Program-made: the position numbers and the translations under genes | In this document: positions 1 to 6,341 of the stretch, in pieces | How positions within the stretch are numbered: the first letter of the stretch is position 1 | How the letters are laid out: each line of letters opens with the position of its first letter | The notes under the pieces: generated by a model | Database searches by the model: none | What the model saw: only the letters and a program-made list of their open reading frames with translations | Told to the model about the DNA's origin: nothing | Assembly: GCA_017561105.1 (NCBI GenBank) | Contig: JAFZDR010000214.1 | Span: forward strand, 1-6,835 | DNA: 6,835 nucleotides | From: Alistipes sp. | GTDB lineage: Bacteria > Bacteroidota > Bacteroidia > Bacteroidales > Rikenellaceae | Direction of reading: 5' to 3'

Positions 1-1542
1 GATGTAGAAATTACCGTAGTTCTTTGACTCGTACATAGGTCCGTTCGAACCATCATTAGCAACTGCATAGGTACCATCGCTATTTTTCTTCATATAGTAA
101 TTGGTGAAGTAGCCTGTGATACCTGCTACATCGATAGCCTTTGTAGAGTAGGCTGTAACGGTGATGTCGCCGTGGTTCTCCCAGCCTTTACTTCCAGTAC
201 GGTTCTGTGCAGCAATTCCACCGATAACAACATTGTTGGTGTGCGAACCGCCAACATTGATTTCACCATAGTTTGCCACACCCAAACGCTCACCGGTTGC
301 AGCGTTACCTGCAACACAACCACCTACATAGAGCTTCGAACTACAAGCGCAATCCTCCTCGATGGTGATTGTGCCGTAGTTTGCGCACTCCTGAACAGAT
401 GCCCAGCCTGCAATACCTCCAACTCCGAGGTGCTCGCCGGCAAACGAACCGCTGACGCTGATGTTACCTCTATTCTCCGACTTTGCAGGAACCTGTGAGC
501 TATATGCTACAACACCGCCAATGAAGAATGTGCGGTCGGTAAGTGTTGTTGCGTCGTCTTCTGTGTCGCTGTGGATAGTGTAGTCGATATCAACAATAAT
601 ATCACCATAGTTCTTGATGGTATTCCACGAACAAGTAGTACGATAAGCACAAACACCAGATACCTGCGAGAACATATTTGTTTTAACGCGGCAAGAGACC
701 TTACCCTTAACGGTAACGACACCCTCTTTGTTGTTTGTGTAGTCAGATGCGAAGCTACGACCAAAGCCCTCAACACCGCCGATACGGTAGTGCCAAGTGC
801 CACCTGATGGAGCGTTAGCCTCCTCCGATGCCAAGCAAGATACAGGGGCATTGTTCGACACCTTAATTGTCTCGAAGAGGTAGTCTGCGGTACTATAGTT
901 CAAACCGGTAATACCTGCCAATGTGATACCACGGAAAGATGCAGTCTCAGTAACCAAAACTTCGCCGAAGTTGTGGCAGTCGTAGATGTTCGAGTAGTAT
1001 GAAGTACCGAAGCAACCTGCCATGTGAAGCTGGTGAGCATTGCCCTTTACGGTCAACTTACCATAGTTCTTACAGTTTGTTGCTGTCATGTATGCACCAC
1101 GACCAATGATACCGCCAATCTGAGTCTGTGGATAACCCTGAGTGTCCTGACCCTGACCACCCGAAACGGACTGGTGTGTGATTGCACCGTAGTTGGTACA
1201 GTTTGTGAACGACACTGAAGTTGTCTTGGTACCCTTAGTAATACCTGTAGCGTGGTAAATACCACCTGCAATACCACCGAGTGTAGGGTAAACCTCATAC
1301 TTCTCTGTGCTACAGCTGTTATCCTTGTAGAGAATAGCACCATTGTTTACACAGCCTGTGAAGTTTGTGTATACCTTACCGGCCGAGTTTGTGCCGTAGA
1401 AACCATTACCTACGATACCACCGATAGCTGGAACAACATCGGTTGTGTCACCATCCTTAGCAATCTGAAGAACTGTAATTGCGACATTGTTCACACAGTC
1501 AACGAACTCTGTACCATAGGTGATACCTACCAAACCTCCGTA
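1..1542 (-). repeat. Degenerate GGIxG / CxNYGxI protein repeat array within the lipoprotein gene
   Basis: Twelve turn elements of the form C-x-N-Y-G-x-I (allowing N, F, R or H for Y, and loss of Cys) begin at about residues 425, 473, 524, 566, 598, 678, 718, 764, 795, 831, 863 and 915. Their spacing varies from 31 to 80 residues. Between them lie about 13 strand elements of the form IGGIxG (first at 410; later variants MAGCFG, LAGITG, VSGVCA, VGGCVAG). The repeats are recognisable in protein but strongly diverged in DNA, so this is an old solenoid rather than a recent tandem expansion. The array continues past the left edge. Confidence 0.8.
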
Positions 1543-2769
1543 TGCCATCTCCGATGCCTTAGTGTCATCGTTTGCATACTTCATCTTTGCAGCAGTGCCA
1601 TCAACAGGAGCGTACTCCTTGTTCTCAATTACGAGAGTACCCGAAACCGAGCAGTGCTCGATAGCAGGAGTTGTAGTCTCGGTTGCAACAACCTTGCAAG
1701 CCAAAGCACCATAGTGGGTTGCGCTGTTCGAGTTAAGAACAACATCCTTGAGGTGCAAGCCCTTGATCGAAGCCGATGTAGTGCCGAACAAAGGAGCGTT
1801 CAAGCCCTTGATCGAGTAACCGTTTCCGAGAACATTCTTTGCGTAGCCCTCAATTGGAGTCCACTCCTCGCCTGTCATATCGACATCGGCAACGAACAAA
1901 ACATCCTTCTCCGATGTTGCAGCCTCTGCTGCAAATGCCTTCAATGACTCGGCATCCTTAACTACGAATACTGCAGAGTTTGGAGTGTAGACAATAGAGT
2001 TTGAGAACTCACGAACCTTGCCCGCTGCGAGTGGCTTCTCATCGTTAGCCTTTACGGTTGCGTGCATAACGCCACCCTCGGTGTCGTACAATGTAACATA
2101 CAACTCGTTGTAAACGCCGGCAGGAACTGCAATGTGGAGGTGTGTTGGAGTTGTAGAGAGAGCCAAGCCCTCGCCAAACGAGTAGCCGATAAGCTCCTTC
2201 GATGCTGAAGTTGCGGTAAGCTCACCATTAGTGAAGTCGAGCGCGAAAGCACCTGCGATAGGAGTGCGATCTACGGTCGAAATCTGAGCATAAGACAAAG
2301 TCTTATCGCCGATTACGCCAATCTTCAACACGCCTGTGAGGTGGGTCAACTGAAGACCACCGCCATTCTCGCTGTAGCCGTACATAGTCGATGCACCATT
2401 CGAGAATGTGCCCTCAACATAGCTCTGTTCAGCAGCAAAAACTACCTCGCCTGCGTTTGCTGCAGGGTAGGCAATGCAGTAAGGGGTGTTTACCACGCCC
2501 GCAACTGTAAATGTAGCCACCGCGCTGTTTTCGCTAACCGAAAGCGCGTTCGACTCAACACCATTTACCGAAATCTTGTCGCCATCGCTCCAATAGAGTG
2601 GATAGACCTCGCCGGCCTTCTCGCCGAGCTGAGTACGAGTCTCCTCCAATGAAAGGACAAATTCGGTCTGACCGCCGACCGCTACGCCGAGGTCCTCGGT
2701 TACATCGGTGGTACATGAGAATGCTACCAACGCTGCAACAACCATGAAAATCTTTGTCAAATTTTTCAT
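1..2769 (-). CDS. Large surface lipoprotein with fimbrillin-like N-terminus and beta-solenoid repeats (partial, C-terminus beyond the left edge)
   Basis: Seen: one frame stays open for 923 codons from an ATG at 2769 to base 1, with no stop. Residues 1-19 form a lipoprotein signal peptide (K2 and K6, a hydrophobic stretch 7-17, then AFSC with Cys19), followed by an acidic-containing stretch (TTDVTED), as in exported Bacteroidetes lipoproteins. Residues about 44-250 open with TRTQLGEKAG and YWSDGDKISVNG (59-70), the hallmark start of fimbrillin/Mfa-like domains. Residues 264-340 resemble the segment that leads into GLUG-type repeats (KDAESLKAF, DVDMTGEEWTPIEG at 295-308, then SIKGL twice). From residue 410 onward come alternating GG-I/V-x-G and C-x-N-Y-G-x-I elements, probably a right-handed beta-helix. 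Inferred role: outer-membrane-anchored adhesin or binding protein on the cell surface; the ligand is unknown. M9 is an alternative start but would lose the charged n-region. The gene sits behind a terminator with its own candidate promoter, so it is probably a separate transcript. Confidence 0.9.
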   Translation of the reverse strand, partial: MKNLTKIFMVVAALVAFSCTTDVTEDLGVAVGGQTEFVLSLEETRTQLGEKAGEVYPLYWSDGDKISVNGVESNALSVSENSAVATFTVAGVVNTPYCIAYPAANAGEVVFAAEQSYVEGTFSNGASTMYGYSENGGGLQLTHLTGVLKIGVIGDKTLSYAQISTVDRTPIAGAFALDFTNGELTATSASKELIGYSFGEGLALSTTPTHLHIAVPAGVYNELYVTLYDTEGGVMHATVKANDEKPLAAGKVREFSNSIVYTPNSAVFVVKDAESLKAFAAEAATSEKDVLFVADVDMTGEEWTPIEGYAKNVLGNGYSIKGLNAPLFGTTSASIKGLHLKDVVLNSNSATHYGALACKVVATETTTPAIEHCSVSGTLVIENKEYAPVDGTAAKMKYANDDTKASEMAYGGLVGITYGTEFVDCVNNVAITVLQIAKDGDTTDVVPAIGGIVGNGFYGTNSAGKVYTNFTGCVNNGAILYKDNSCSTEKYEVYPTLGGIAGGIYHATGITKGTKTTSVSFTNCTNYGAITHQSVSGGQGQDTQGYPQTQIGGIIGRGAYMTATNCKNYGKLTVKGNAHQLHMAGCFGTSYYSNIYDCHNFGEVLVTETASFRGITLAGITGLNYSTADYLFETIKVSNNAPVSCLASEEANAPSGGTWHYRIGGVEGFGRSFASDYTNNKEGVVTVKGKVSCRVKTNMFSQVSGVCAYRTTCSWNTIKNYGDIIVDIDYTIHSDTEDDATTLTDRTFFIGGVVAYSSQVPAKSENRGNISVSGSFAGEHLGVGGIAGWASVQECANYGTITIEEDCACSSKLYVGGCVAGNAATGERLGVANYGEINVGGSHTNNVVIGGIAAQNRTGSKGWENHGDITVTAYSTKAIDVAGITGYFTNYYMKKNSDGTYAVANDGSNGPMYESKNYGNFYI
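1756..1815 (-). repeat. 15-bp direct repeat encoding SIKGL, 45 bp apart
   Basis: The plus-strand string caagcccttgatcga occurs identically at 1756-1770 and 1801-1815. The two copies are 45 bp apart, so in the same reading frame, and encode SIKGL at residues 319-323 and 334-338 of the lipoprotein. They flank an LFG-containing loop, as in GLUG-type repeats. The identical codon choice suggests a local duplication or conversion of one 15-residue unit. Confidence 0.6.
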
Positions 2770-2843
2770 CTGGTTTTGATTTTAAAAGTTAATAATAAGT
2801 TCTATTGCGTTAATTTGTTGTGTTACGATAATATACCAGTGCG

Positions 2844-2864
2844 CAAATATATGCAATATATTTG
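2844..2864. repeat. Perfect 9-bp inverted repeat with 3-nt spacer overlapping the promoter
   Basis: The arms CAAATATAT (2844-2852) and ATATATTTG (2856-2864) are exact reverse complements around GCA. The arm at 2844-2852 carries the proposed -7 element on the minus strand. The same hexamer pattern is therefore also present on the plus strand, where no gene follows. The repeat could be an operator for a dimeric regulator or simply AT-rich sequence; it has no following T-tract and is a poor terminator. Confidence 0.55.
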
Positions 2865-2874
2865 AAAAATAAAA
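2844..2874 (-). promoter_or_regulatory. Candidate Bacteroidetes-type promoter for the lipoprotein gene
   Basis: Read on the minus strand, TATATTTG (2851-2844) matches the Bacteroidetes -7 consensus TAnnTTTG. A weak -33 element, TTTT (2874-2871) in place of TTTG, lies 19 nt upstream. Transcription would begin near 2837, giving a leader of about 70 nt that ends in an A-rich stretch without a Shine-Dalgarno sequence. The site is in the only real intergenic gap of the window, which raises its credibility. The -33 element overlaps the T-tract of the preceding terminator. Confidence 0.45.
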
Positions 2875-2899
2875 GAGATAGGCTGTTATTCCTATCTCT
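2865..2899 (-). terminator. Rho-independent terminator of the peptidase-to-yidD cluster
   Basis: On the minus strand AGAGATAGG (2899-2891), an 8-nt loop, and CCTATCTCT (2882-2874) form a perfect 9-bp stem. It is followed directly by TTTATTTTT (2873-2865). It lies 20 nt after the yidD stop codon and before the lipoprotein promoter, as expected for the end of an operon. Confidence 0.85.
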
Positions 2900-2918
2900 A
2901 TTTTGTAATGCTATGATG

Positions 2919-3179
2919 TTATGGTACAGGATCGTAGCCTGAGCCACCCCAGGGATGACAGCGCGAAATGCGCTTTATGGTGAGCCAACCCCCTTTAATT
3001 ATACCATATTTGCGAATGGCCTCGATGCCGTATTGCGAACAAGTCGGGGTGTAACGACATGCGGGAGGTGTCAGTGGCGAGATACATTTTTGGTAGAATC
3101 GTATCAACCCTATAAAGGGCAACGCCACAATGCGACGGCAACTACTCGCAAAGTTTTTCCAAAATTCTCTTTGTGGCAT
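2919..3179 (-). CDS. yidD: Membrane protein insertion efficiency factor YidD
   Basis: An 86-residue protein of the usual size for the family. YidD is a small peripheral inner-membrane protein that assists YidC/Sec-dependent insertion of membrane proteins. Seen: an amphipathic/hydrophobic N-terminus with [11 protein letters not shown] (26-36), the cysteine signature [10 protein letters not shown] (41-50), GIIKGGW (59-65), and the C-terminal [14 protein letters not shown] (73-86) with Cys74; all family hallmarks are intact. The ATG at 3179 lies inside rnpA, giving a 38-nt overlap; GTG at codon 18 is a possible shorter start that would still keep all conserved motifs. Pairing with rnpA is a widespread arrangement, but rpmH and yidC are not next to it here. 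It is the last gene before the terminator. Confidence 0.95.
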   Translation of the reverse strand: MPQREFWKNFASSCRRIVALPFIGLIRFYQKCISPLTPPACRYTPTCSQYGIEAIRKYGIIKGGWLTIKRISRCHPWGGSGYDPVP

Positions 3180-3504
3180 TTTCGATGGTTTTGTAGTCGA
3201 GGCTCTCCTTCGACGAGTAGATGAGTGCTACCTGCAAATGGCGCGGTTGGCTCTCTGCAAGCAGCTGTTTATTAAGTCGATACGCCTCGCGCATACGACG
3301 GCGTATTTTGTTGCGCTTGTTGGCGCGTTTTAGAAACTTCTTAGGCGTAGAGAAGAGTATCTCGGCCTGCATCTCGTCTGCCGCCTCGGCATACACGACA
3401 TATCGCAACGGATAGACAAAACCACCTCGTCCCTCGGTAAAAAGACGACGAATTGCCCCAAACGAGTGCAACTTCTCCGATTTAGGTAGTTTTAAATCCG
3501 CCAT
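3142..3504 (-). CDS. rnpA: Ribonuclease P protein component RnpA
   Basis: A 120-residue basic protein, normal length for RnpA. It binds the RNase P RNA and helps it recognise and cleave the 5' leader of precursor tRNAs in the cytoplasm. Seen: the N-terminal L-x-K-x-x-F-like start ([13 protein letters not shown], 10-22), the central strand containing [11 protein letters not shown] (51-61), and the diagnostic RNR helix ([18 protein letters not shown], 59-76) with basic residues facing the RNA. It begins 19 nt after the hemD-like gene and its end overlaps yidD by 38 nt, so the two are almost certainly translated from one message. No Shine-Dalgarno sequence is visible before the ATG, as is usual in Bacteroidetes. 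Confidence 0.96.
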   Translation of the reverse strand: MADLKLPKSEKLHSFGAIRRLFTEGRGGFVYPLRYVVYAEAADEMQAEILFSTPKKFLKRANKRNKIRRRMREAYRLNKQLLAESQPRHLQVALIYSSKESLDYKTIENATKRILEKLCE

Positions 3505-3523
3505 TCCGATTTAGCCGTTATGA

Positions 3524-4375
3524 TTAGCTCTTCTTGCTGCGACCCTTCTTGGTCATGCGGCTCTGCTGAGTGCGAAGGAACTCCTCCTTGCGCTCGTCGC
3601 TCACGAATGCCACATCCTCAATATCCTTGCCCTTGCGTACAGCCTGGATGTAGAGATCTACCGCCTTGGCGAGCGAAGGTGCAACAGGGGTTGGAGCGTT
3701 AGCCTTGACATGAATACCACTCTCGACTGCGAGCTTGAGCGTACCCTCGCCAAAGGTTGCGATTGTAGGCATCTCCTCGGCAGGCATCTTCTCGCAGATG
3801 CTCTTCACATCCCATGGCGAGTAGAGAAGTACCATATCGTACTCCTTCAACTTCTCGGCCGAGATGTCGGTTGCAACGGTGCGAGCCAAGATGATTGGCG
3901 TGTGGTTGATGTTGAGTCGTGCGAGAGCCTCAGGGATCTCAGGCTTGTGTGGCTCGCTCAAAGAGAGAAGCATCTTCTCTGCCTTGTTCTTCACAACCAA
4001 CTCAATCAAGCCCTGGAACGAACCATCGGCGAACGAAATCTTGCGCTTGCGGTATACGATATACTTCTGCAAGTAGAGAGCGATACTCTCGGTTGAGCAG
4101 ATATACTTCATGGTCTCGGGTACGGTGATGCGGGCGTCTTCGCAGATGTGGAAGAAGCTGTCGATTGTAGTACGCGATGTGAAGATTATCGCTGTGTGAT
4201 CGAGAATGTTTATGCGCTGGCTACGGAACTCCTTTGGAGTGATACCGATAACCTTAATAAGCGGATTGTAGTCAATCTCAACGCCAAGACGCTGCGAGAG
4301 CTCGTAAAATGGCGATTTCTCGATGATGGTCGGAGCAGGTTGTGCTACTAAAATTCTGTTTATATTATTACTCAT
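3524..4375 (-). CDS. hemD: Uroporphyrinogen-III synthase-like protein (HemD family)
   Basis: 283 residues. The family closes hydroxymethylbilane to uroporphyrinogen III, inverting ring D, in the tetrapyrrole pathway in the cytoplasm. Seen: two alternating halves as in the HemD fold, with IIFTSRTTIDSFF (63-75) matching the 'FTS-x-x-x-V' element of domain one, a second copy LLYSPWDVKSICEKM (183-197), and TIATFGEGTLKLAVESG (204-220) at the place of the family's 'IG-x-x-T' segment. From about residue 250 there is a charged tail ending in a lysine/arginine-rich stretch (KKGRSKKS) that the catalytic fold does not need. HemD sequences are poorly conserved, so membership is fairly sure but activity is not; no other heme gene is in the window. 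The gene lies 19 nt after DUF4271 and 19 nt before rnpA. Confidence 0.8.
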   Translation of the reverse strand: MSNNINRILVAQPAPTIIEKSPFYELSQRLGVEIDYNPLIKVIGITPKEFRSQRINILDHTAIIFTSRTTIDSFFHICEDARITVPETMKYICSTESIALYLQKYIVYRKRKISFADGSFQGLIELVVKNKAEKMLLSLSEPHKPEIPEALARLNINHTPIILARTVATDISAEKLKEYDMVLLYSPWDVKSICEKMPAEEMPTIATFGEGTLKLAVESGIHVKANAPTPVAPSLAKAVDLYIQAVRKGKDIEDVAFVSDERKEEFLRTQQSRMTKKGRSKKS

Positions 4376-4394
4376 ATTTTCTCTCTGTTTCCGG

Positions 4395-5150
4395 CTATCC
4401 TCGCACGATTGGAGCCATTAGCAATGACAACGGGAAGATTTCCAGGGCGCAAAGATATAAAATCCAATGGAAAATAGAAAATCTTTGAGCGCGAAAGAGA
4501 AAAAAAGACTCTTTAATAAACAAAACAAGCGATATAAAACAGAGTGAAACAGAGGTATAAAGCGAAATTTTCACCACTAACCCCTCGGCTAAAAGCATCA
4601 GTACGAGCAGTGGAGCAATGATTGTGATGGTTGCCGCGAAATGGAGCATTTTCAGATTCCAAATCTCGTTGCAAAACTTCTCCTGCTCGCTCACTATGCC
4701 CGACAGATAGAGTGCAAATCGCTCTCCTAAAATCATCAGCCAAAGCGCACCAAAAAAGAGTAAGCCGATACCCCAGGTCGAAATGCCATAGAGTGGATAG
4801 AGCAGATGGCACAACTCCTCGATCACGGTAAGTCGCATGACAAACAGCGCGAGGAACGAGATGCCGATAAAACTCATAAAAATTTTGATATTGCGCAGTT
4901 CGGCTGCATAGATATGCATCTCCGACTGTTTGATGTTCCTATTTGCGAATGAAAGTAACAGATAGCGGAACTGATCGGAGTATCTCACCAAGACGAACAA
5001 AAAGAGCAGGGCTATCACGCTTGTGGTAACCTGATAGAGCAGACCCAACGAAGAGATGCCCGCTACCGCTTCGCTTGTACTCTGCACCGCAAGGCGGCTT
5101 GCTTCTCCGAAGAGCTCCTTGGCCGATATTATGTCGTAACTCTGCACCAT
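4395..5150 (-). CDS. DUF4271 family integral membrane protein
   Basis: 251 residues with about six predicted membrane helices at roughly 36-56, 88-109, 124-146, 170-190, 193-213 and 226-248. The first 35 residues are soluble. The C-terminal segment HWILYLCALEIFPLSLL (228-244) resembles the conserved 'YLC-x-LEI-x-P' ending I associate with DUF4271, a family known mainly from Bacteroidetes and without an assigned function. Position directly before the hemD-like gene and rnpA also fits that family. The start at 5150 is 11 nt after the histidine kinase stop and 19 nt separate its end from the next gene, so it is probably cotranscribed. No catalytic or transporter motif is visible; I infer only inner-membrane location. 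Confidence 0.8.
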   Translation of the reverse strand: MVQSYDIISAKELFGEASRLAVQSTSEAVAGISSLGLLYQVTTSVIALLFLFVLVRYSDQFRYLLLSFANRNIKQSEMHIYAAELRNIKIFMSFIGISFLALFVMRLTVIEELCHLLYPLYGISTWGIGLLFFGALWLMILGERFALYLSGIVSEQEKFCNEIWNLKMLHFAATITIIAPLLVLMLLAEGLVVKISLYTSVSLCFISLVLFIKESFFLFRAQRFSIFHWILYLCALEIFPLSLLMAPIVRG

Positions 5151-5161
5151 TTTGCTCGCTT

Positions 5162-6334
5162 CTAATCCTTTTTAAGTGTGATGCGGAAGGTTGTTCCCTT
5201 GCCGAGTTCCGAATGGACGACTGCGATTTTACCTTTGTGATACTCCTCGACAATGCGACGCGAGAGTGATAGTCCCAATCCCCAGCCGCGGGTCTTTGTC
5301 GTAAATCCCGGCTCAAATATGCGCTTCCACTTCGACTTCTGAATACCCTTACCGGTATCTGCAACCTCTACCCAGGCGTGTCGTTTGTCCGAGCCGATGG
5401 TTACAGTGATTGCACCATAACCCTGCAGCGCATCGAGGGCATTCTTCATCAAGTTCTCGACTACCCACTCAAAGAGTGTAACATTTATCTTTGCCTTTAC
5501 CGTGTCGATCGAAAGACCGTTGTATTCGAGGGTAACATTGCGCGGAATGCGTTTACGGAAGTACATTACCGAGTTTCCGACAACCTCGTTTAACGACTCT
5601 GTCGTTAGCGGAGTTTCGGAGCCGATCTTCGAGAAGCGGTCCACAATCTTCATCAGATGTGTCAGATCCTTCTGCATCTCATCCACCGCCATCTGATCTA
5701 CGGGTTGCTCGCGCAGATACTCTATCCAGCCAAGCAACGACGAAGTCGGAGTTCCAAGCTGGTGGGCGGTCTCCTTGGCAAGTCCCACCCATACGCGGCT
5801 CTGCTCACCCTGCTTCATCGAGCGGAATGCCATAAATGCCACCAACACAAATACCACGATGATGAATATCTGGATATATGGGAAGATGTATAGCAGATCG
5901 AGCGTTAGCGAGTGGCCATAAAATATAATATGGTTATGAGCCTTTGTCCACCAGAACTTCACCACGATAGGGGTGTTGTCCTTCGCCATGCGGTCGAGCA
6001 CTCGGTGTAGACGCTCGGGCGATCCGATAACCTCGGGCGGTATCAGGTGGTATGAAATTACGCGCAGATTTTCGTCGGTAATGACGAATGGAATGTTGTT
6101 GCGGTTGTTGATGATTGTTGTAACCAGCGGATCGTTGATGTAGTCGCCCATGGCGTCGCGATTTATGCGCTCCATTGCAGCGGCCCACAACTCCACATCG
6201 AGCTTCTCCTTGTGGTGGAGAGCCTCAGCCATACGGTTGGTGAGCAGAAGCGACATGGTGATAAAGGCGGAGGCGAGTACCAAAACCACTACTCGTCCAT
6301 TCTCTAACACCCTATTTTTTAATCGCCTCAGCAT
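5162..6334 (-). CDS. Membrane-bound sensor histidine kinase (orphan in this window)
   Basis: 390 residues. Seen in order: transmembrane helix about 14-32; extracytoplasmic sensor region 33-144; second helix about 145-170; DHp helix with phospho-acceptor His191 in KETAHQLGTPTSSLLGW (187-203); and an HATPase domain with N-box ENLMKNALDAL (293-303, Asn298), G1 box DTGKGI (326-331), F-box FEPGFTTK (340-347) and G2 box GWGLGLSLSRR (350-360). All ATP-binding boxes are intact, so it should autophosphorylate using ATP. There is no evident HAMP, PAS or receiver domain. The residue after the histidine is Gln, where classic HisKA kinases have Glu or Asp. No response regulator lies in the window. The start at 6334 is preceded by AAAAAAAGG and lies 7 nt after the peptidase stop, so the two are tightly coupled; the signal sensed is unknown. 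Confidence 0.93.
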   Translation of the reverse strand: MLRRLKNRVLENGRVVVLVLASAFITMSLLLTNRMAEALHHKEKLDVELWAAAMERINRDAMGDYINDPLVTTIINNRNNIPFVITDENLRVISYHLIPPEVIGSPERLHRVLDRMAKDNTPIVVKFWWTKAHNHIIFYGHSLTLDLLYIFPYIQIFIIVVFVLVAFMAFRSMKQGEQSRVWVGLAKETAHQLGTPTSSLLGWIEYLREQPVDQMAVDEMQKDLTHLMKIVDRFSKIGSETPLTTESLNEVVGNSVMYFRKRIPRNVTLEYNGLSIDTVKAKINVTLFEWVVENLMKNALDALQGYGAITVTIGSDKRHAWVEVADTGKGIQKSKWKRIFEPGFTTKTRGWGLGLSLSRRIVEEYHKGKIAVVHSELGKGTTFRITLKKD

Positions 6335-6341
6335 CCTTTTT

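Noticed and set aside
1252..1947. Open reading frame of 231 codons on the plus strand
   Set aside because: It lies exactly antisense and in codon register to the lipoprotein gene. Its protein is Cys/Leu/Val-rich without recognisable domains and is explained by the absence of Leu/Ser/stop-complement codons in the real gene.
2770..2918. Intergenic region checked for a small RNA, riboswitch or small gene
   Set aside because: Apart from the terminator, inverted repeat and candidate promoter, it shows only AT-rich sequence; no further stable structure or coding frame was seen.
3710..4096. Plus-strand open frame of 128 codons opposite hemD
   Set aside because: It is fully contained in the hemD-like gene on the other strand and shows no family motif, start signal or promoter.
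4450..4457. TATCTTTG on the minus strand, a match to TAnnTTTG about 75 nt before the hemD-like start (possible internal promoter)
   Set aside because: It encodes the conserved Tyr-Leu-Cys of the DUF4271 C-terminus, has no good -33 element, and such matches are expected about once or twice per strand in this length by chance.
4939..5364. Minus-strand open frame of 141 codons spanning the kinase/DUF4271 junction
   Set aside because: It overlaps two well-supported genes in a different frame and has an Arg/Ser-rich composition typical of an out-of-frame reading.
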